In this document: in pieces, positions 49,707-58,868 of the stretch
How the letters are laid out: each line of letters opens with the position of its first letter
How positions within the stretch are numbered: position 1 is the stretch's first letter
Assembly: GCF_014640535.1 (NCBI RefSeq)
Contig: NZ_BMHD01000001.1
Span: forward strand, 186,001-250,000
DNA: 64,000 nt
Source of the DNA: Cnuibacter physcomitrellae
Lineage (GTDB): Bacteria > Actinomycetota > Actinomycetes > Actinomycetales > Microbacteriaceae
Direction of reading: 5' to 3'
The notes under the pieces: model-generated
The model's database searches: none
What the model saw: the letters and a program-made list of their open reading frames with translations, nothing else
What the model was told of the DNA's origin: nothing
Translations under genes and position numbers: made by a program

Positions 49707-50861
49707 ATGGCAACACGCGTCGACGTCATCGTGGTGGGCGGAGGAGCGATGGGGTCGGCCGCGGCCTGGCATCTCGCGGGCAGGGGTCACGACGTGCTGC
49801 TCCTCGAGCGCTTCGCGCCCGACAGCCCCCGCCGCGCCTCCCACGGCGAGAGCCGCAACTTCAACCCCGGCTACGTGGACCAGACGTACCTCGGGATGCT
49901 CCGCGAGTCGCTGCCGCTCTGGCGTGAGCTGGAGGCGGAGAGCGGACTGACCCTGCTGGAACGGAACGGGATCGTGCACCACGGCGCGTACCCGGACCTC
50001 GACGGTGCCGCCGAGCGGCTGCCGCGCTTCGGCTTCGAGGTGGAGCGGCTCGCGCCGGACGAGGCCGCCGATCGCTGGCCGGGCATGCGGTTCGACCGGG
50101 AGGTCCTGCACATCCCCGACGCGGGGAGGCTCCGCGCGGCCTCCGCGCTCTCCGCGCTCCAGGGCAGCGCCGTCCGTCACGGCGCGGTGATCCGCCACCA
50201 CGCGAAGGTGCAGCGCATCCGGGTGCTCGGCGACGATCGCGCCGCCGTGGAGGTCGTGCCGGTCGACGATGACGACGAGGTCACGGGGGCGGTCGAGAGC
50301 GTCGAGGCGTCGAGCGTGGTGGTCGCCACGGGAGCCTGGACGAGCAGGCTGGTGGGACGGCTCGTCTCCCTGCCGAGCCTCGTCGTCACCCGTGAGCAGC
50401 CGATGGTCTTCGACGCCGTCGGCACCGCGAGGTGGCCCGGGTTCAACCACTGGCCCGAGGAGGGCGGCCGACGCTATCGGGGATGGCGCGGCGTCGTCTA
50501 CGGCGGTCCGGAGGGCGGCGGGGTCAAGGCCGGATGGAACGCGGCCGGACGTGTGGTCGATCCCGACTCGCTCAACCCCCGACCGGATCCCCGGCAGCGT
50601 GTCGCCCTGCAGCGCTACGTCCGCGAGTGGCTGCCGGGAGCGGATCCCGACGTCTTCGTCGAGGACGGCTGCACGTACACCACCACACCCGACTCCAACT
50701 TCATCGTCGACCGGATCGGCCCGCTCGTGGTGGGCGCGGGCTTCTCCGGACACGGCTTCAAGTTCACGCCCGTCGTCGGGCGCCTGCTGGCCGACCTCGT
50801 GGAGGGTCGCAGGGCACCGGCCCTGTTCTCACTGCGCGCCGAGCAGAGGGTCGCCAGCTAG
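49707..50861 (+). CDS. FAD-dependent amine oxidase, sarcosine/N-methyltryptophan oxidase-like
   Basis: DAO-family flavoenzyme of 384 residues. The N-terminal FAD-binding VIVVGGGAMGSAAAWHLA loop, the RASHGESRNF block typical of monomeric sarcosine oxidases and the C-terminal GAGFSGHGFKFTPVVG are present. Such enzymes oxidise N-methyl or secondary amino acids to an aldehyde and an amine, releasing hydrogen peroxide. It stands upstream of a peptide-type ABC transporter and may act on an imported N-substituted compound. Substrate is not determinable. It starts at the leaderless ATG 49707. Confidence 0.85.
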   Translation: MATRVDVIVVGGGAMGSAAAWHLAGRGHDVLLLERFAPDSPRRASHGESRNFNPGYVDQTYLGMLRESLPLWRELEAESGLTLLERNGIVHHGAYPDLDGAAERLPRFGFEVERLAPDEAADRWPGMRFDREVLHIPDAGRLRAASALSALQGSAVRHGAVIRHHAKVQRIRVLGDDRAAVEVVPVDDDDEVTGAVESVEASSVVVATGAWTSRLVGRLVSLPSLVVTREQPMVFDAVGTARWPGFNHWPEEGGRRYRGWRGVVYGGPEGGGVKAGWNAAGRVVDPDSLNPRPDPRQRVALQRYVREWLPGADPDVFVEDGCTYTTTPDSNFIVDRIGPLVVGAGFSGHGFKFTPVVGRLLADLVEGRRAPALFSLRAEQRVAS

Positions 50862-51054
50862 CCCCAGCACGAGCCGCGCCGGGGCGCATCCGCAGCGTCA
50901 ACGTTCGTCACAGAACACGCGCTCGGAGCCGCACTTTACGCATCGGGTCGGCGGTGACCGGCTGGACGCGACACCCCCGCCGCGCGCCCCTAGCGTGGCG
51001 GCGGGGCACCGGCCCTGCATCCAGAGACAGCCATCACACGAAGGGATCCGTCAG

Positions 51055-52644
51055 ATGAGAAGAAAGAGGTGGTGGGCGCTCTCCGCAGCGCTCGCAGCGG
51101 TGGTGGCCCTCGCGGGCTGCTCCGCCCCGGCATCGGGAACGGACGGCTCGGGCGCCGACGGCGACCCCCAGTACGGCGGAGACCTCGTGGTCGGGCTGTA
51201 CCTCGAGCCGCTCGCCCTCGACCCCCACCGGCAGGGCTACTGGGAGACCTATCGAGTCAGCCGCAACATCTTCGAGGGGCTGACCAAGGAGGACACCAGC
51301 GGAGCGACCGACCCGACCGAGATCCAGCCGTCGCTCGCCACCGACTGGACCACCCCCGACGGCGGTCGCACCTGGACCTTCACCCTGCGCGAGGGGGTCA
51401 CCTTCGGCGACGGCAGCCCGTTCGACGCGGAGGCCCTCGACAAGAACGTGCGCCGCATCAGCGATCCGACGTACGAGTACTACGACGAGAAGAGCGCGAA
51501 GTCGCTCTCCGTCTGGTTCTCGACGTTGACGGCAGGCACCGTGATCGACGATCACACCTACCAGTTCTCGTTCTCGCAGCCGTTCCTCGGCTTCCCGCGA
51601 ATCCTGGCGCAGTCGATGGCGACGCTCACCATCGGCAACCCGGCGGTCTGGGAGCAGTACGGCAACGACGGGTTCGCCGACCACCCGGACGGCACGGGTC
51701 CCTACCTGTTCGAGTCGCGCACGGTCGGCGACCGCATCGTGCTGAAGAAGAACCCGGACTACTGGGGGGATGCGCCGTACCTCGACTCGCTGACCTTCCG
51801 GATCATCCCGAACAACCAGACCAGGCTCGCCGCCCTGATCAGCGGCGAGGTCGACCTGATCAGCTACGTGCAGCCCGAGGACGTCCAGACCCTCGAGAGC
51901 CAGGGCTTCCAGGTCCCGGACGGCACCGGCTCGTCGCTGCTCTACATCTCGTACAACTTCAAGAACCCGGCCTTCGCGGACGAACGGGTGCGCCAGGCCC
52001 TGATCTACGGTCTGGACCGGCAGAAGCTGTCCGACGAGCTCTACAACGGGTACGCCCAGCCCCAGTACTCCTTCGAGCCGCCGGGGAACGAGGCGTTCGA
52101 CCCGGAGGTGCGCGACTTCGAGTACGACCCGGACAAGGCGGTCGAGCTGCTGAAGGAGGCGGGCTACGGCGCCGGAGACCTGAGCTTCACGATCGTCGTC
52201 GACGTGGCCAACCAGAACACCGCGGAGTGGTTGCAGTCGCAGTACAAGGAGATCGGCGTGGACGTCGACATCGTGAGCCTCGACCGCACGAGCTACATCG
52301 CCCGCGCCTACAGCCCCGAGCCGAACGACGGCCTCAGCCTGGACGAGTACGGCGGCACCTACGCCGAGTGGCTCTACCAGGGCTTCAACGGACTCACCGG
52401 TAAGGGTCTCGACAAGTCGCAGTTCCCCGACATCACGTCGGCACTGGATGCGGCTCTCCACACCGACGACGCGGAGGCACGCATCGACCTGTGGAAGCAG
52501 GCGGAGGAGACGCTCCGGAACGACGCCGTCGTGATCCCCACGGTCAACCTGACGAAGTACTACGCGCTCGGCCCGAACGTCCGCGGGTTCGTCTGGCCTT
52601 CCACCAACTGGTACGACCTCACCAAGGTCTGGTTGGCGGACTGA
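51055..52644 (+). CDS. ABC transporter substrate-binding lipoprotein, peptide/nickel family (SBP_bac_5)
   Basis: Extracytoplasmic binding protein of 529 residues anchored by a lipid. The signal peptide ends in ALAGC with Cys22. Family blocks include GGDLVVGLYLEPLALDPHRQ, TFTLREGVTFGDGSPFDAE and NPDYWGDAPYLDSLTFRIIP. The ATG at 51055 follows an AAGGGA site. It is the first gene of a four-gene transporter operon. Family members bind peptides, opines, glutathione, nickel chelates or sulfur compounds, so ligand identity is open; context suggests an organosulfur or N-alkyl substrate. Confidence 0.9.
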   Translation: MRRKRWWALSAALAAVVALAGCSAPASGTDGSGADGDPQYGGDLVVGLYLEPLALDPHRQGYWETYRVSRNIFEGLTKEDTSGATDPTEIQPSLATDWTTPDGGRTWTFTLREGVTFGDGSPFDAEALDKNVRRISDPTYEYYDEKSAKSLSVWFSTLTAGTVIDDHTYQFSFSQPFLGFPRILAQSMATLTIGNPAVWEQYGNDGFADHPDGTGPYLFESRTVGDRIVLKKNPDYWGDAPYLDSLTFRIIPNNQTRLAALISGEVDLISYVQPEDVQTLESQGFQVPDGTGSSLLYISYNFKNPAFADERVRQALIYGLDRQKLSDELYNGYAQPQYSFEPPGNEAFDPEVRDFEYDPDKAVELLKEAGYGAGDLSFTIVVDVANQNTAEWLQSQYKEIGVDVDIVSLDRTSYIARAYSPEPNDGLSLDEYGGTYAEWLYQGFNGLTGKGLDKSQFPDITSALDAALHTDDAEARIDLWKQAEETLRNDAVVIPTVNLTKYYALGPNVRGFVWPSTNWYDLTKVWLAD

Positions 52645-52649
52645 CACCC

Positions 52650-53603
52650 ATGGGTACGCTCAAGCACATCTCCTGGCGGCTGCTCACCATGCTGCCGGTG
52701 CTCCTCATCGTCTCGGTGCTGACCTTCCTCATCGGCAGGCTCACCCCGGGGGACCCCATCCAGGGGCAGTACGCGCGTACCCTCAGCCCGGAGCAGATCG
52801 AGGCCCTCAGGCAGGCCTACGGCCTCGACCTGCCCCTGTGGCAGCAGTACCTGAAATGGCTCGTGGACCTGTTCACGGCGGGCGGCGGTCAGTCGATCGT
52901 GCAGAACGCGCCCGTGTTCGGGATCCTGTGGCCGAACTTCCTCAACACCCTCGTGCTGGCCGCGGCCGCCGTGGTGGTCTGCGCGGTGGCCGGCATCGCG
53001 ATCGGCGTCATCGCCGGGGTCAACCACCGCGGCGCCCTCGACCGCTTCTCGATGCTCATCGTGCAGGTGGGCAGCAACCTGTCGGTCTACTGGTTCGGCC
53101 TCATCCTGATCTGGGTGTTCGCCCTCCAGCTGAAGTGGCTGCCGGTGAGCGGGATGCAGTCGAGGAACGGCGGGGGGTTCTCGGACCTCCTGCTGCACCT
53201 CGTGCTCCCCGCGATCTCGGCCGCGCTCATCTCGATGCTCGTCCTCGCCCGCTTCACCCGGGTGGGCATCGTGCAGGAGGCGCACTCCGACTACGTGCGC
53301 ACGTTCGCCTCCCAGGGTGCGGGGCGCTGGCGGCTGTACGGCAAGCACATCGGGCGCAACATCCTCCCGCCGGTGGTGAACATCATCGGCCTGGAGATCG
53401 GGACGCTGATCACCGGGGTCATCTTCGTCGAGAGCGTCTTCAACTGGCCGGGGATCGGCACCCAGCTGCTCAATGCCGTCAACGGCAAGGACTATCCGCT
53501 CATCCAGGGGGGCGTCGTGCTCATCGCGCTGTGCTACCTCGTCGTCAACCTCGTCACCGACGTGGCCGTCGACGCTCTCAACCCGCGCCTGAGGAGGCTC
53601 TGA
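52650..53603 (+). CDS. ABC transporter permease, DppB family
   Basis: Inner-membrane permease of 317 residues with about six helices. The LLTMLPVLLIVSVLTFLIGRLTPGDP N-terminus and the EAA-like loop (YVRTFASQGAGRWRLYGKHIGRN) are typical of DppB. It starts 5 bases after the binding-protein gene and its stop shares one base with the next permease. Confidence 0.93.
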   Translation: MGTLKHISWRLLTMLPVLLIVSVLTFLIGRLTPGDPIQGQYARTLSPEQIEALRQAYGLDLPLWQQYLKWLVDLFTAGGGQSIVQNAPVFGILWPNFLNTLVLAAAAVVVCAVAGIAIGVIAGVNHRGALDRFSMLIVQVGSNLSVYWFGLILIWVFALQLKWLPVSGMQSRNGGGFSDLLLHLVLPAISAALISMLVLARFTRVGIVQEAHSDYVRTFASQGAGRWRLYGKHIGRNILPPVVNIIGLEIGTLITGVIFVESVFNWPGIGTQLLNAVNGKDYPLIQGGVVLIALCYLVVNLVTDVAVDALNPRLRRL

Positions 53604-54508
53604 TGGCCGTCTTGCCCACGTCGACCGGCGACGCGCTGACCTCGCTCCGCGGGCCTGCCCGACGCCGACGCCGCCGGAACCGGGGTCGCGTCAACGCTCA
53701 GGTCGTGATCGCGCTCGCGATCATCGCCGTGCTGGTCCTCGTCGCGCTGCTCGCGCCCGTGCTGGCGCCCTACGACCCCGAGAACGGGGATGCGGCCCTG
53801 AAGTACCTGCCGTTCGGTGCGCCGGGCCACCCGTTCGGCACCGACGAGCAGGGGCGAGACATCCTGTCCCGCCTCATCTGGGGCGGGCGCACCTCGCTGC
53901 TCGTCGCGATCCTCGCCGTCGCGGCCTCCACGCTCGCGGGCAGCGTGCTGGCCCTCATCGCCGGCTTCTCCGGCGATCGGGTGTCGGGGATCATCATGCG
54001 CACGATCGACGTCATGTTCGCCTTCCCGGTCATCATCGCCGCGCTCGCCTTCGCGATCATCCTGGGACCGGGCATCGGCGTGGTCGTGCTCGCCATCGCG
54101 TTCCTCGCGACGCCCTACGTCACGCGCGTGATCTTCGCGGAGGTGAAGCGGCATCGCGGTCGCGAGTACGTCGAGGCCGCCGTCTCGCTCGGGGCGGGCT
54201 TCTGGTCGATCCTCTTCCGGGAGGTGCTGCCCAACGTCGCGGGTCAGATCGTGGTCTACGCCACGGGTCTCGTCGGCGGCATGGTGGTGTTCTCCTCGAG
54301 CCTGAGCGCGCTGGGCATCGGCGTCCAGCCTCCCGCGGCCGACTGGGGGCGCATGATCTCGGAGGGCGCGAAGGTGATCATCTCCGGCAACGTGGTCCCG
54401 GCCCTGCTGCCCGGCCTCGCCGTGCTCGTCGTGGCGCTGGCGTTCAACTGGCTCGGCGACGGGCTCAACGACCTGTTCGATCCGCACAAGAGGAGGTCGC
54501 GCTCGTGA
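53603..54508 (+). CDS. ABC transporter permease, DppC family
   Basis: Second permease, 301 residues. A basic Arg-rich N-terminus leads into the first helix, and the PFGTDEQGRDILSRLIWGGRTSL block is the DppC hallmark; the EAA loop is YVEAAVSLGAGFWSILFREVLPN. ATG at 53603 overlaps the dppB-like stop, and a 4-base GTGA overlap leads to the ATPase gene. Confidence 0.93.
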   Translation: MAVLPTSTGDALTSLRGPARRRRRRNRGRVNAQVVIALAIIAVLVLVALLAPVLAPYDPENGDAALKYLPFGAPGHPFGTDEQGRDILSRLIWGGRTSLLVAILAVAASTLAGSVLALIAGFSGDRVSGIIMRTIDVMFAFPVIIAALAFAIILGPGIGVVVLAIAFLATPYVTRVIFAEVKRHRGREYVEAAVSLGAGFWSILFREVLPNVAGQIVVYATGLVGGMVVFSSSLSALGIGVQPPAADWGRMISEGAKVIISGNVVPALLPGLAVLVVALAFNWLGDGLNDLFDPHKRRSRS

Positions 54509-56247
54509 CCGATGTGATCGTGGAAGACCGCCCGCTCGTCGACGGGCCCGGCTCCGGCCGACCGGTCCTCGAGGTCCGCGACCTGGTGGTCGAGTTCGGC
54601 CGCGGGCAGGACGCGCGTCGGGTCGTCGACGGGGTGTCGCTCCGCATCCTGCCGGGCGAGACGTTCGCGCTGGTGGGGGAGTCGGGCTCGGGCAAGAGCA
54701 TCACGGCCTCGTCGATCCTCGGTCTGCTGCCCGACGACGCGGTCGTCGCGGGCGGCTCGATCCGCCTGACGGGCGAGGAGGTGGTCGGCCTGAGCGAGGC
54801 GCGCCTGCGGTCCTTCCGCGGTCGGCGCGCGGGCATGGTGTTCCAGAACCCGCTGTCGTCGCTGGATCCCTCGTTTCGGGTGGGGAACCAGATCCGCGAG
54901 GTGGTGCGCCTGCATCGTCCGGACGCGGGGCGCCGCGAGCAGGACGTGGTGGCGCGGGAGTGGCTCGACCGGGTGGGGATCCGCGATGCGGACCGCGTGC
55001 TCGCCTCCTACCCGCACGAGCTGAGCGGCGGGATGCGGCAGCGGGTGATGATCGCGATCGCCATGCTCTCCGGCCCGGACCTCCTCATCGCCGACGAGCC
55101 GACGACGGCCCTGGACGCGGTCGTGCAGAAGCAGATCCTCGACCTGCTGAGGAGCGTCGTCGCCGAGACCGGCACGTCGCTGCTCATCATCACCCATGAC
55201 TTCGGTGTGGTCTCCTTCCTCGCTGACCGGGTCGCCGTCATGAAGGACGGCCGGATCGTGGAGCAGGGCCTCCGCGACGACGTGCTCGACCACCCGGAGG
55301 AGGAGTACACGAGGAGCCTCATCGACGCCGTGCCGACCGTCGGCGCCCGGTTCGTGCTCGAAGCGGAGGGACTGCCCCGCAGACTGCGGCGCCGGGAGGA
55401 GGGTCGGGTCGCTGCGGCCCCCGCCGCCGCGTCGGGCGGAGCGGCACGCGTCACCGACGCGGTCACGCTGCGGTCGGATGCGGCGGGCAGGGAGTTCGTC
55501 GTCGGCGGCCTGGGCACGGGGCAGCCGCGCCGGAGCTTCCGCGCGGTCGACGACGTCTCGCTGGAGATCCGTCGCGGCGAGGTGTTCGGGCTGATCGGCG
55601 AGTCGGGTTCGGGGAAGTCCACGTTCGCCCGCCTCGCCGGGGGGCTCGTCCCCGTCAGCGAGGGGACGATCACGGTGCACGACGTCGACATCACCCGGCT
55701 GTCCGGGCGTGCGCTCCGGGCACAGCGCCCGCGCATCCAGTACGTCTTCCAGGACGCCACGGCGTCGCTGAACCCGCGAGTGAGGGTGGGCGAGCAGATC
55801 ACCCGGCCGCTGCTGAGGTTCGGCAAGGCGGCGAGCACGGCCGACGCTCGCGCCAGGGCGGCGGAGGTCGCCCTGCTGGTCGGTCTCGGCGACGAGCACC
55901 TCGGGCGGTACCCGCACGAGCTGTCGGGCGGCCAGCGCCAGCGCATCGGGATCGCCCGGGCCCTCGCGCTCGAACCGGAGCTGCTCATCCTCGACGAACC
56001 CACCTCGGCTCTCGACGTCTCGACGCAGGCCACGATCATCGACCTGCTGCTCGACCTGCGCGACCGGCTCGAGCTGACGTACCTCTTCATCGGGCACAAC
56101 CTCGCGATCATCGAGTTCTTCTGCGATCGGATCGGCGTGCTCGAGCAGGGCAGGCTGGTCGACGTCTTCGACGCCCACGACCTCTTCGCCGCCGAGCGCT
56201 CGCCCGTGACGCGCGACCTGCTCGCGGCGATCCTCCCGCCCCGCTGA
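54505..56247 (+). CDS. ABC transporter ATPase, DppD-DppF fusion
   Basis: Two complete nucleotide-binding domains in one 580-residue chain. The first has Walker A GESGSGKS near 58, signature LSGGMRQR near 173 and Walker B IADEPTTALD near 195. The second has Walker A near 366, LSGGQRQR near 473 and LILDEPTSALD near 493. An Arg/Ala-rich linker joins them. Fusion gives a fixed heterodimer in place of separate DppD and DppF. GTG at 54505. The operon ends in a strong hairpin. Confidence 0.93.
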   Translation: MTDVIVEDRPLVDGPGSGRPVLEVRDLVVEFGRGQDARRVVDGVSLRILPGETFALVGESGSGKSITASSILGLLPDDAVVAGGSIRLTGEEVVGLSEARLRSFRGRRAGMVFQNPLSSLDPSFRVGNQIREVVRLHRPDAGRREQDVVAREWLDRVGIRDADRVLASYPHELSGGMRQRVMIAIAMLSGPDLLIADEPTTALDAVVQKQILDLLRSVVAETGTSLLIITHDFGVVSFLADRVAVMKDGRIVEQGLRDDVLDHPEEEYTRSLIDAVPTVGARFVLEAEGLPRRLRRREEGRVAAAPAAASGGAARVTDAVTLRSDAAGREFVVGGLGTGQPRRSFRAVDDVSLEIRRGEVFGLIGESGSGKSTFARLAGGLVPVSEGTITVHDVDITRLSGRALRAQRPRIQYVFQDATASLNPRVRVGEQITRPLLRFGKAASTADARARAAEVALLVGLGDEHLGRYPHELSGGQRQRIGIARALALEPELLILDEPTSALDVSTQATIIDLLLDLRDRLELTYLFIGHNLAIIEFFCDRIGVLEQGRLVDVFDAHDLFAAERSPVTRDLLAAILPPR

Positions 56248-56283
56248 GCGCGCGTCCGCGGGTCAGCCCGGCGGCATGCGGGT

Positions 56284-56340
56284 CGAACGGCGAGAAGACG
56301 CCCCTTCTGCGTTCCGCAGGGGGCGTCTTCTCGCCGTTCG
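56284..56340. terminator. Bidirectional hairpin between transporter operon and facing monooxygenase gene
   Basis: Perfect 21-base arms (56284-56304 and 56320-56340) enclose a 15-base loop that itself contains a 5-base stem (CTGCG with CGCAG). It lies between the ATPase stop and the end of the minus-strand gene. Confidence 0.88.
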
Positions 56341-56347
56341 AGCTCGT

Positions 56348-57388
56348 TCAGGCCAGGGCGTGGGTCGCGGGGGACCAGCCGAGAGCGGGGGCGATCGTGG
56401 TGACGAGGGCGTCGATGGTGGCGCGCGCGTGGGCAGCGTCGAAGGTCTCGTGATACGAGGAGTTGGCGACCAGGTGAGTGGCGTGGTCGCGCAGCACGGG
56501 GTCGCGGCGGGCATCCTCGACGACGTCGTCGGGGGAGCCGAAGAGCGCCACGCGCTCCAGGTACTCCCGCGGTGTCACGCCGGCCAGGCTCGGGTTGCCG
56601 CTCAGCTGAGCGCGCTCGCCGAGCGTGCCCACGCGCGCGGCGAGCGTCGGATGCAGCCGGGCGACGACATCGTCGCGGCTGTCGCCCACGTAGAGGAATC
56701 GGAACGCCGCGACTCGGGGTTCGCTCTCCGGGTGGGCGCGACGCAGCTCGTCGACGTAGGCAGCCGACTTCGGGTGCTGACCGCTGCCCGCGGGATCGAA
56801 GAACGCCCCGAGCTGGATGCCGTGGTCCCTCCGCGCGGCGGCGCGAGCCCGCTCCTCGCTGGTGACCCCTTCCCAGACGCGACGCGTGACCCCGGGGACG
56901 AAGGGCTGGATCCTCGGGGATCCGGCGTCTGCGAGAGGCTCCCCGCGCAGGGCCGAGTCGAGCCTCGCGATCCGTCGGTCGTACAGCGCGTGCCTCCGCT
57001 CGGAGTCGAGACCGAAGGCTGCGAACCCCGGGAGGTTCGCGCCGCCGGTGCCGACGCCGAGGTGCACCCGGCCGCCCGAGAGGACGTCGAGGACGCCCGC
57101 ATCCTCGGCGAGACGGATCGGGTCCTCGAGGGGGAGCGTGACGATCCCCGTCCCGAGCGCGATCCGGCTGGTCTCCCGCGCCGCCGCGGCGAGCAGCACG
57201 AGGGGCGACGGGATCGGGCCGGGCGTGACGTCGAAGTGGTGCTGTCCGATCCAGACGCCGTCCACGCCCGCGCTCTCGGCGTAGCGGATCGTGGCGATCA
57301 CGTCGTCGTAGAGCGCGGCGGTGGCCGCGACGCTGCGGTCGGCCAGACCCAGGTTGAACGCGATCCCGAGACCGGCCAGCGCGGACAT
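56348..57388 (-). CDS. Luciferase-like (LLM) flavin-dependent monooxygenase
   Basis: FMNH2-dependent TIM-barrel oxygenase of 346 residues. The fold blocks GVDGVWIGQHHFD, RIALGTGIVTLPLEDPIRLAEDAGVLDVLSGGRVHLGVGTGG and FGSPDDVVED are diagnostic of the bacterial luciferase-like family. The start ATG at 57388 shares a base with the stop of the upstream gene, so the two are co-translated. Substrate unknown; the partner gene and the sulfhydrylase nearby favour a carbon-sulfur or carbon-nitrogen bond. No flavin reductase is in the window. Confidence 0.88.
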   Translation of the reverse strand: MSALAGLGIAFNLGLADRSVAATAALYDDVIATIRYAESAGVDGVWIGQHHFDVTPGPIPSPLVLLAAAARETSRIALGTGIVTLPLEDPIRLAEDAGVLDVLSGGRVHLGVGTGGANLPGFAAFGLDSERRHALYDRRIARLDSALRGEPLADAGSPRIQPFVPGVTRRVWEGVTSEERARAAARRDHGIQLGAFFDPAGSGQHPKSAAYVDELRRAHPESEPRVAAFRFLYVGDSRDDVVARLHPTLAARVGTLGERAQLSGNPSLAGVTPREYLERVALFGSPDDVVEDARRDPVLRDHATHLVANSSYHETFDAAHARATIDALVTTIAPALGWSPATHALA

Positions 57389-58680
57389 CAGCGCAGGACC
57401 GGGGTGGCGGAGGAGGCGGCGAAGTGACCGCGCAGCGTCTCCGTCTCGTACTCGTGGCGGAACAGCCCGCGGCGGCGCAGGAGCGGCACGACCTCGTCGG
57501 CGATGACCTCGAGGCCGTCGATCAGCCGGTCGGGCTGCAGGTTGAAGCCGTCGATCGCGCCGGCGCGGAACCAGTGCTCGATGCGGTCGACGAGCTGCTC
57601 GGGAGTCCCGACGAAGCCGCCATGGCCCGACCCGGTGTACCGGGTCTCGCGGAGGTACTCGCGGACCGTCGGCCGCGTCTGGCGGATCCGCTCGAAGATC
57701 GACTGCCGGAAGCCGATGCTGCCCCGGAACGTGGTCGTGTCGAGGGGTCCGTCGAGGAGCTCGTCCGGGAACCGCTCGTCGAGTGGCAGCGTGGACACGT
57801 CGAAGCCGATCGCCTGCGAGAGCCACTGCGTGGAGTAGCTCGCCGGACCGAGGTCGTGCAGCTCGTCGCTGCGCCGGCGGGCCTCCTCCTCGGTGCTGCC
57901 GAGCGTGAGCAGCAGCCCCGGGAGGATCTTCACGTCGTCGGGCGAACGCCCGAAGTCGATCGCGTTCTGCTTGACCTCCCGGTAGTGCTCGAGGGCGCTC
58001 TCGAGCGTCAACTCGGCCGCGAACACCCCCTCGCCGACGCGCCCGGCGAGCGCGCGCCCTTGCGGCGATCCGCCGGCCTGGAACAGCACCGGACGGCCCT
58101 GCTTCGAGGGTGGGACGGTGAGACGGCCCTCGACGTCGAAGAAGCGACCGTGATGCGTGACGTCGCGACCCGAGGCGGCCGAGTTCCACAGCTCGATCAC
58201 GAGGTCGACGAACTCCGAGGCGCGGTCGTAGCGCTCCTCCCGTCCCAGCACGTCCGTCAACCCGAAGTTGTTCGCCGAGCCCTGATCGCGCGACGTGACG
58301 ACGTTCCAGGCAGCCCGGCCGCCGGAGACGACGTCGAAGCTCAGGAGACGCTCGGCCAGCTCGTACGGATCGTTGAACGTCGTCGAGGCGGTGGCGATGA
58401 GGCCCACGCGGCGGGTGGATCGCGCCACCCAGGACCACGCGATCGTCGGATCGAGGCGCGGCGCGTTGCCGTCGTAGGTCGGATCGCCGAGCTGCGACCC
58501 GTCGGCGAGGAAGATCGCGTCGAGCGTGCCGCGCTCGGCCAGCTCCCCGATGCGACGCCAGTAGGCGGGCTCGAGGGGAGAGAGCGGCGTCAGGAGATCG
58601 GTCTGCCATGCCGCCGGGAGATACCCCAGCGTCAGCACGTTGATCCCGAGGATGACGTGTCCGTCGCGTCCGGTTGCCAT
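57388..58680 (-). CDS. NtaA/SnaA/DszA-family flavin-dependent monooxygenase
   Basis: LLM enzyme of 430 residues in the family of nitrilotriacetate monooxygenase, pristinamycin synthase SnaA and dibenzothiophene sulfone monooxygenase DszA. Key blocks are ERLLSFDVVSGGRAAWNVVTSRDQGSANNFG, the flavin-binding segment, and the FFDVEGRLTVPPSKQGRPVLFQAG stretch. ATG at 58680 has an AAGGAG ribosome site. It is divergent from the plus-strand sulfur operon across 188 bases, so both may share a regulator. Confidence 0.9.
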   Translation of the reverse strand: MATGRDGHVILGINVLTLGYLPAAWQTDLLTPLSPLEPAYWRRIGELAERGTLDAIFLADGSQLGDPTYDGNAPRLDPTIAWSWVARSTRRVGLIATASTTFNDPYELAERLLSFDVVSGGRAAWNVVTSRDQGSANNFGLTDVLGREERYDRASEFVDLVIELWNSAASGRDVTHHGRFFDVEGRLTVPPSKQGRPVLFQAGGSPQGRALAGRVGEGVFAAELTLESALEHYREVKQNAIDFGRSPDDVKILPGLLLTLGSTEEEARRRSDELHDLGPASYSTQWLSQAIGFDVSTLPLDERFPDELLDGPLDTTTFRGSIGFRQSIFERIRQTRPTVREYLRETRYTGSGHGGFVGTPEQLVDRIEHWFRAGAIDGFNLQPDRLIDGLEVIADEVVPLLRRRGLFRHEYETETLRGHFAASSATPVLR

Positions 58681-58868
58681 GTCGACTCCTTCTCATCGTC
58701 GTCCGCCCGACGTTAGAGCGGTCACCGGATCGGGGCGGGGACGGCGACACACTGCTCAACACAAGCGCCGGAGCCCCGGATGTGTGACGCCGTGTGACCG
58801 CGGGGCGTCCTGCGGCCGGAGGCGGTTCCTAGCGTGGCCGGGGACGCAACGACTGAAGGAGGATCCGC

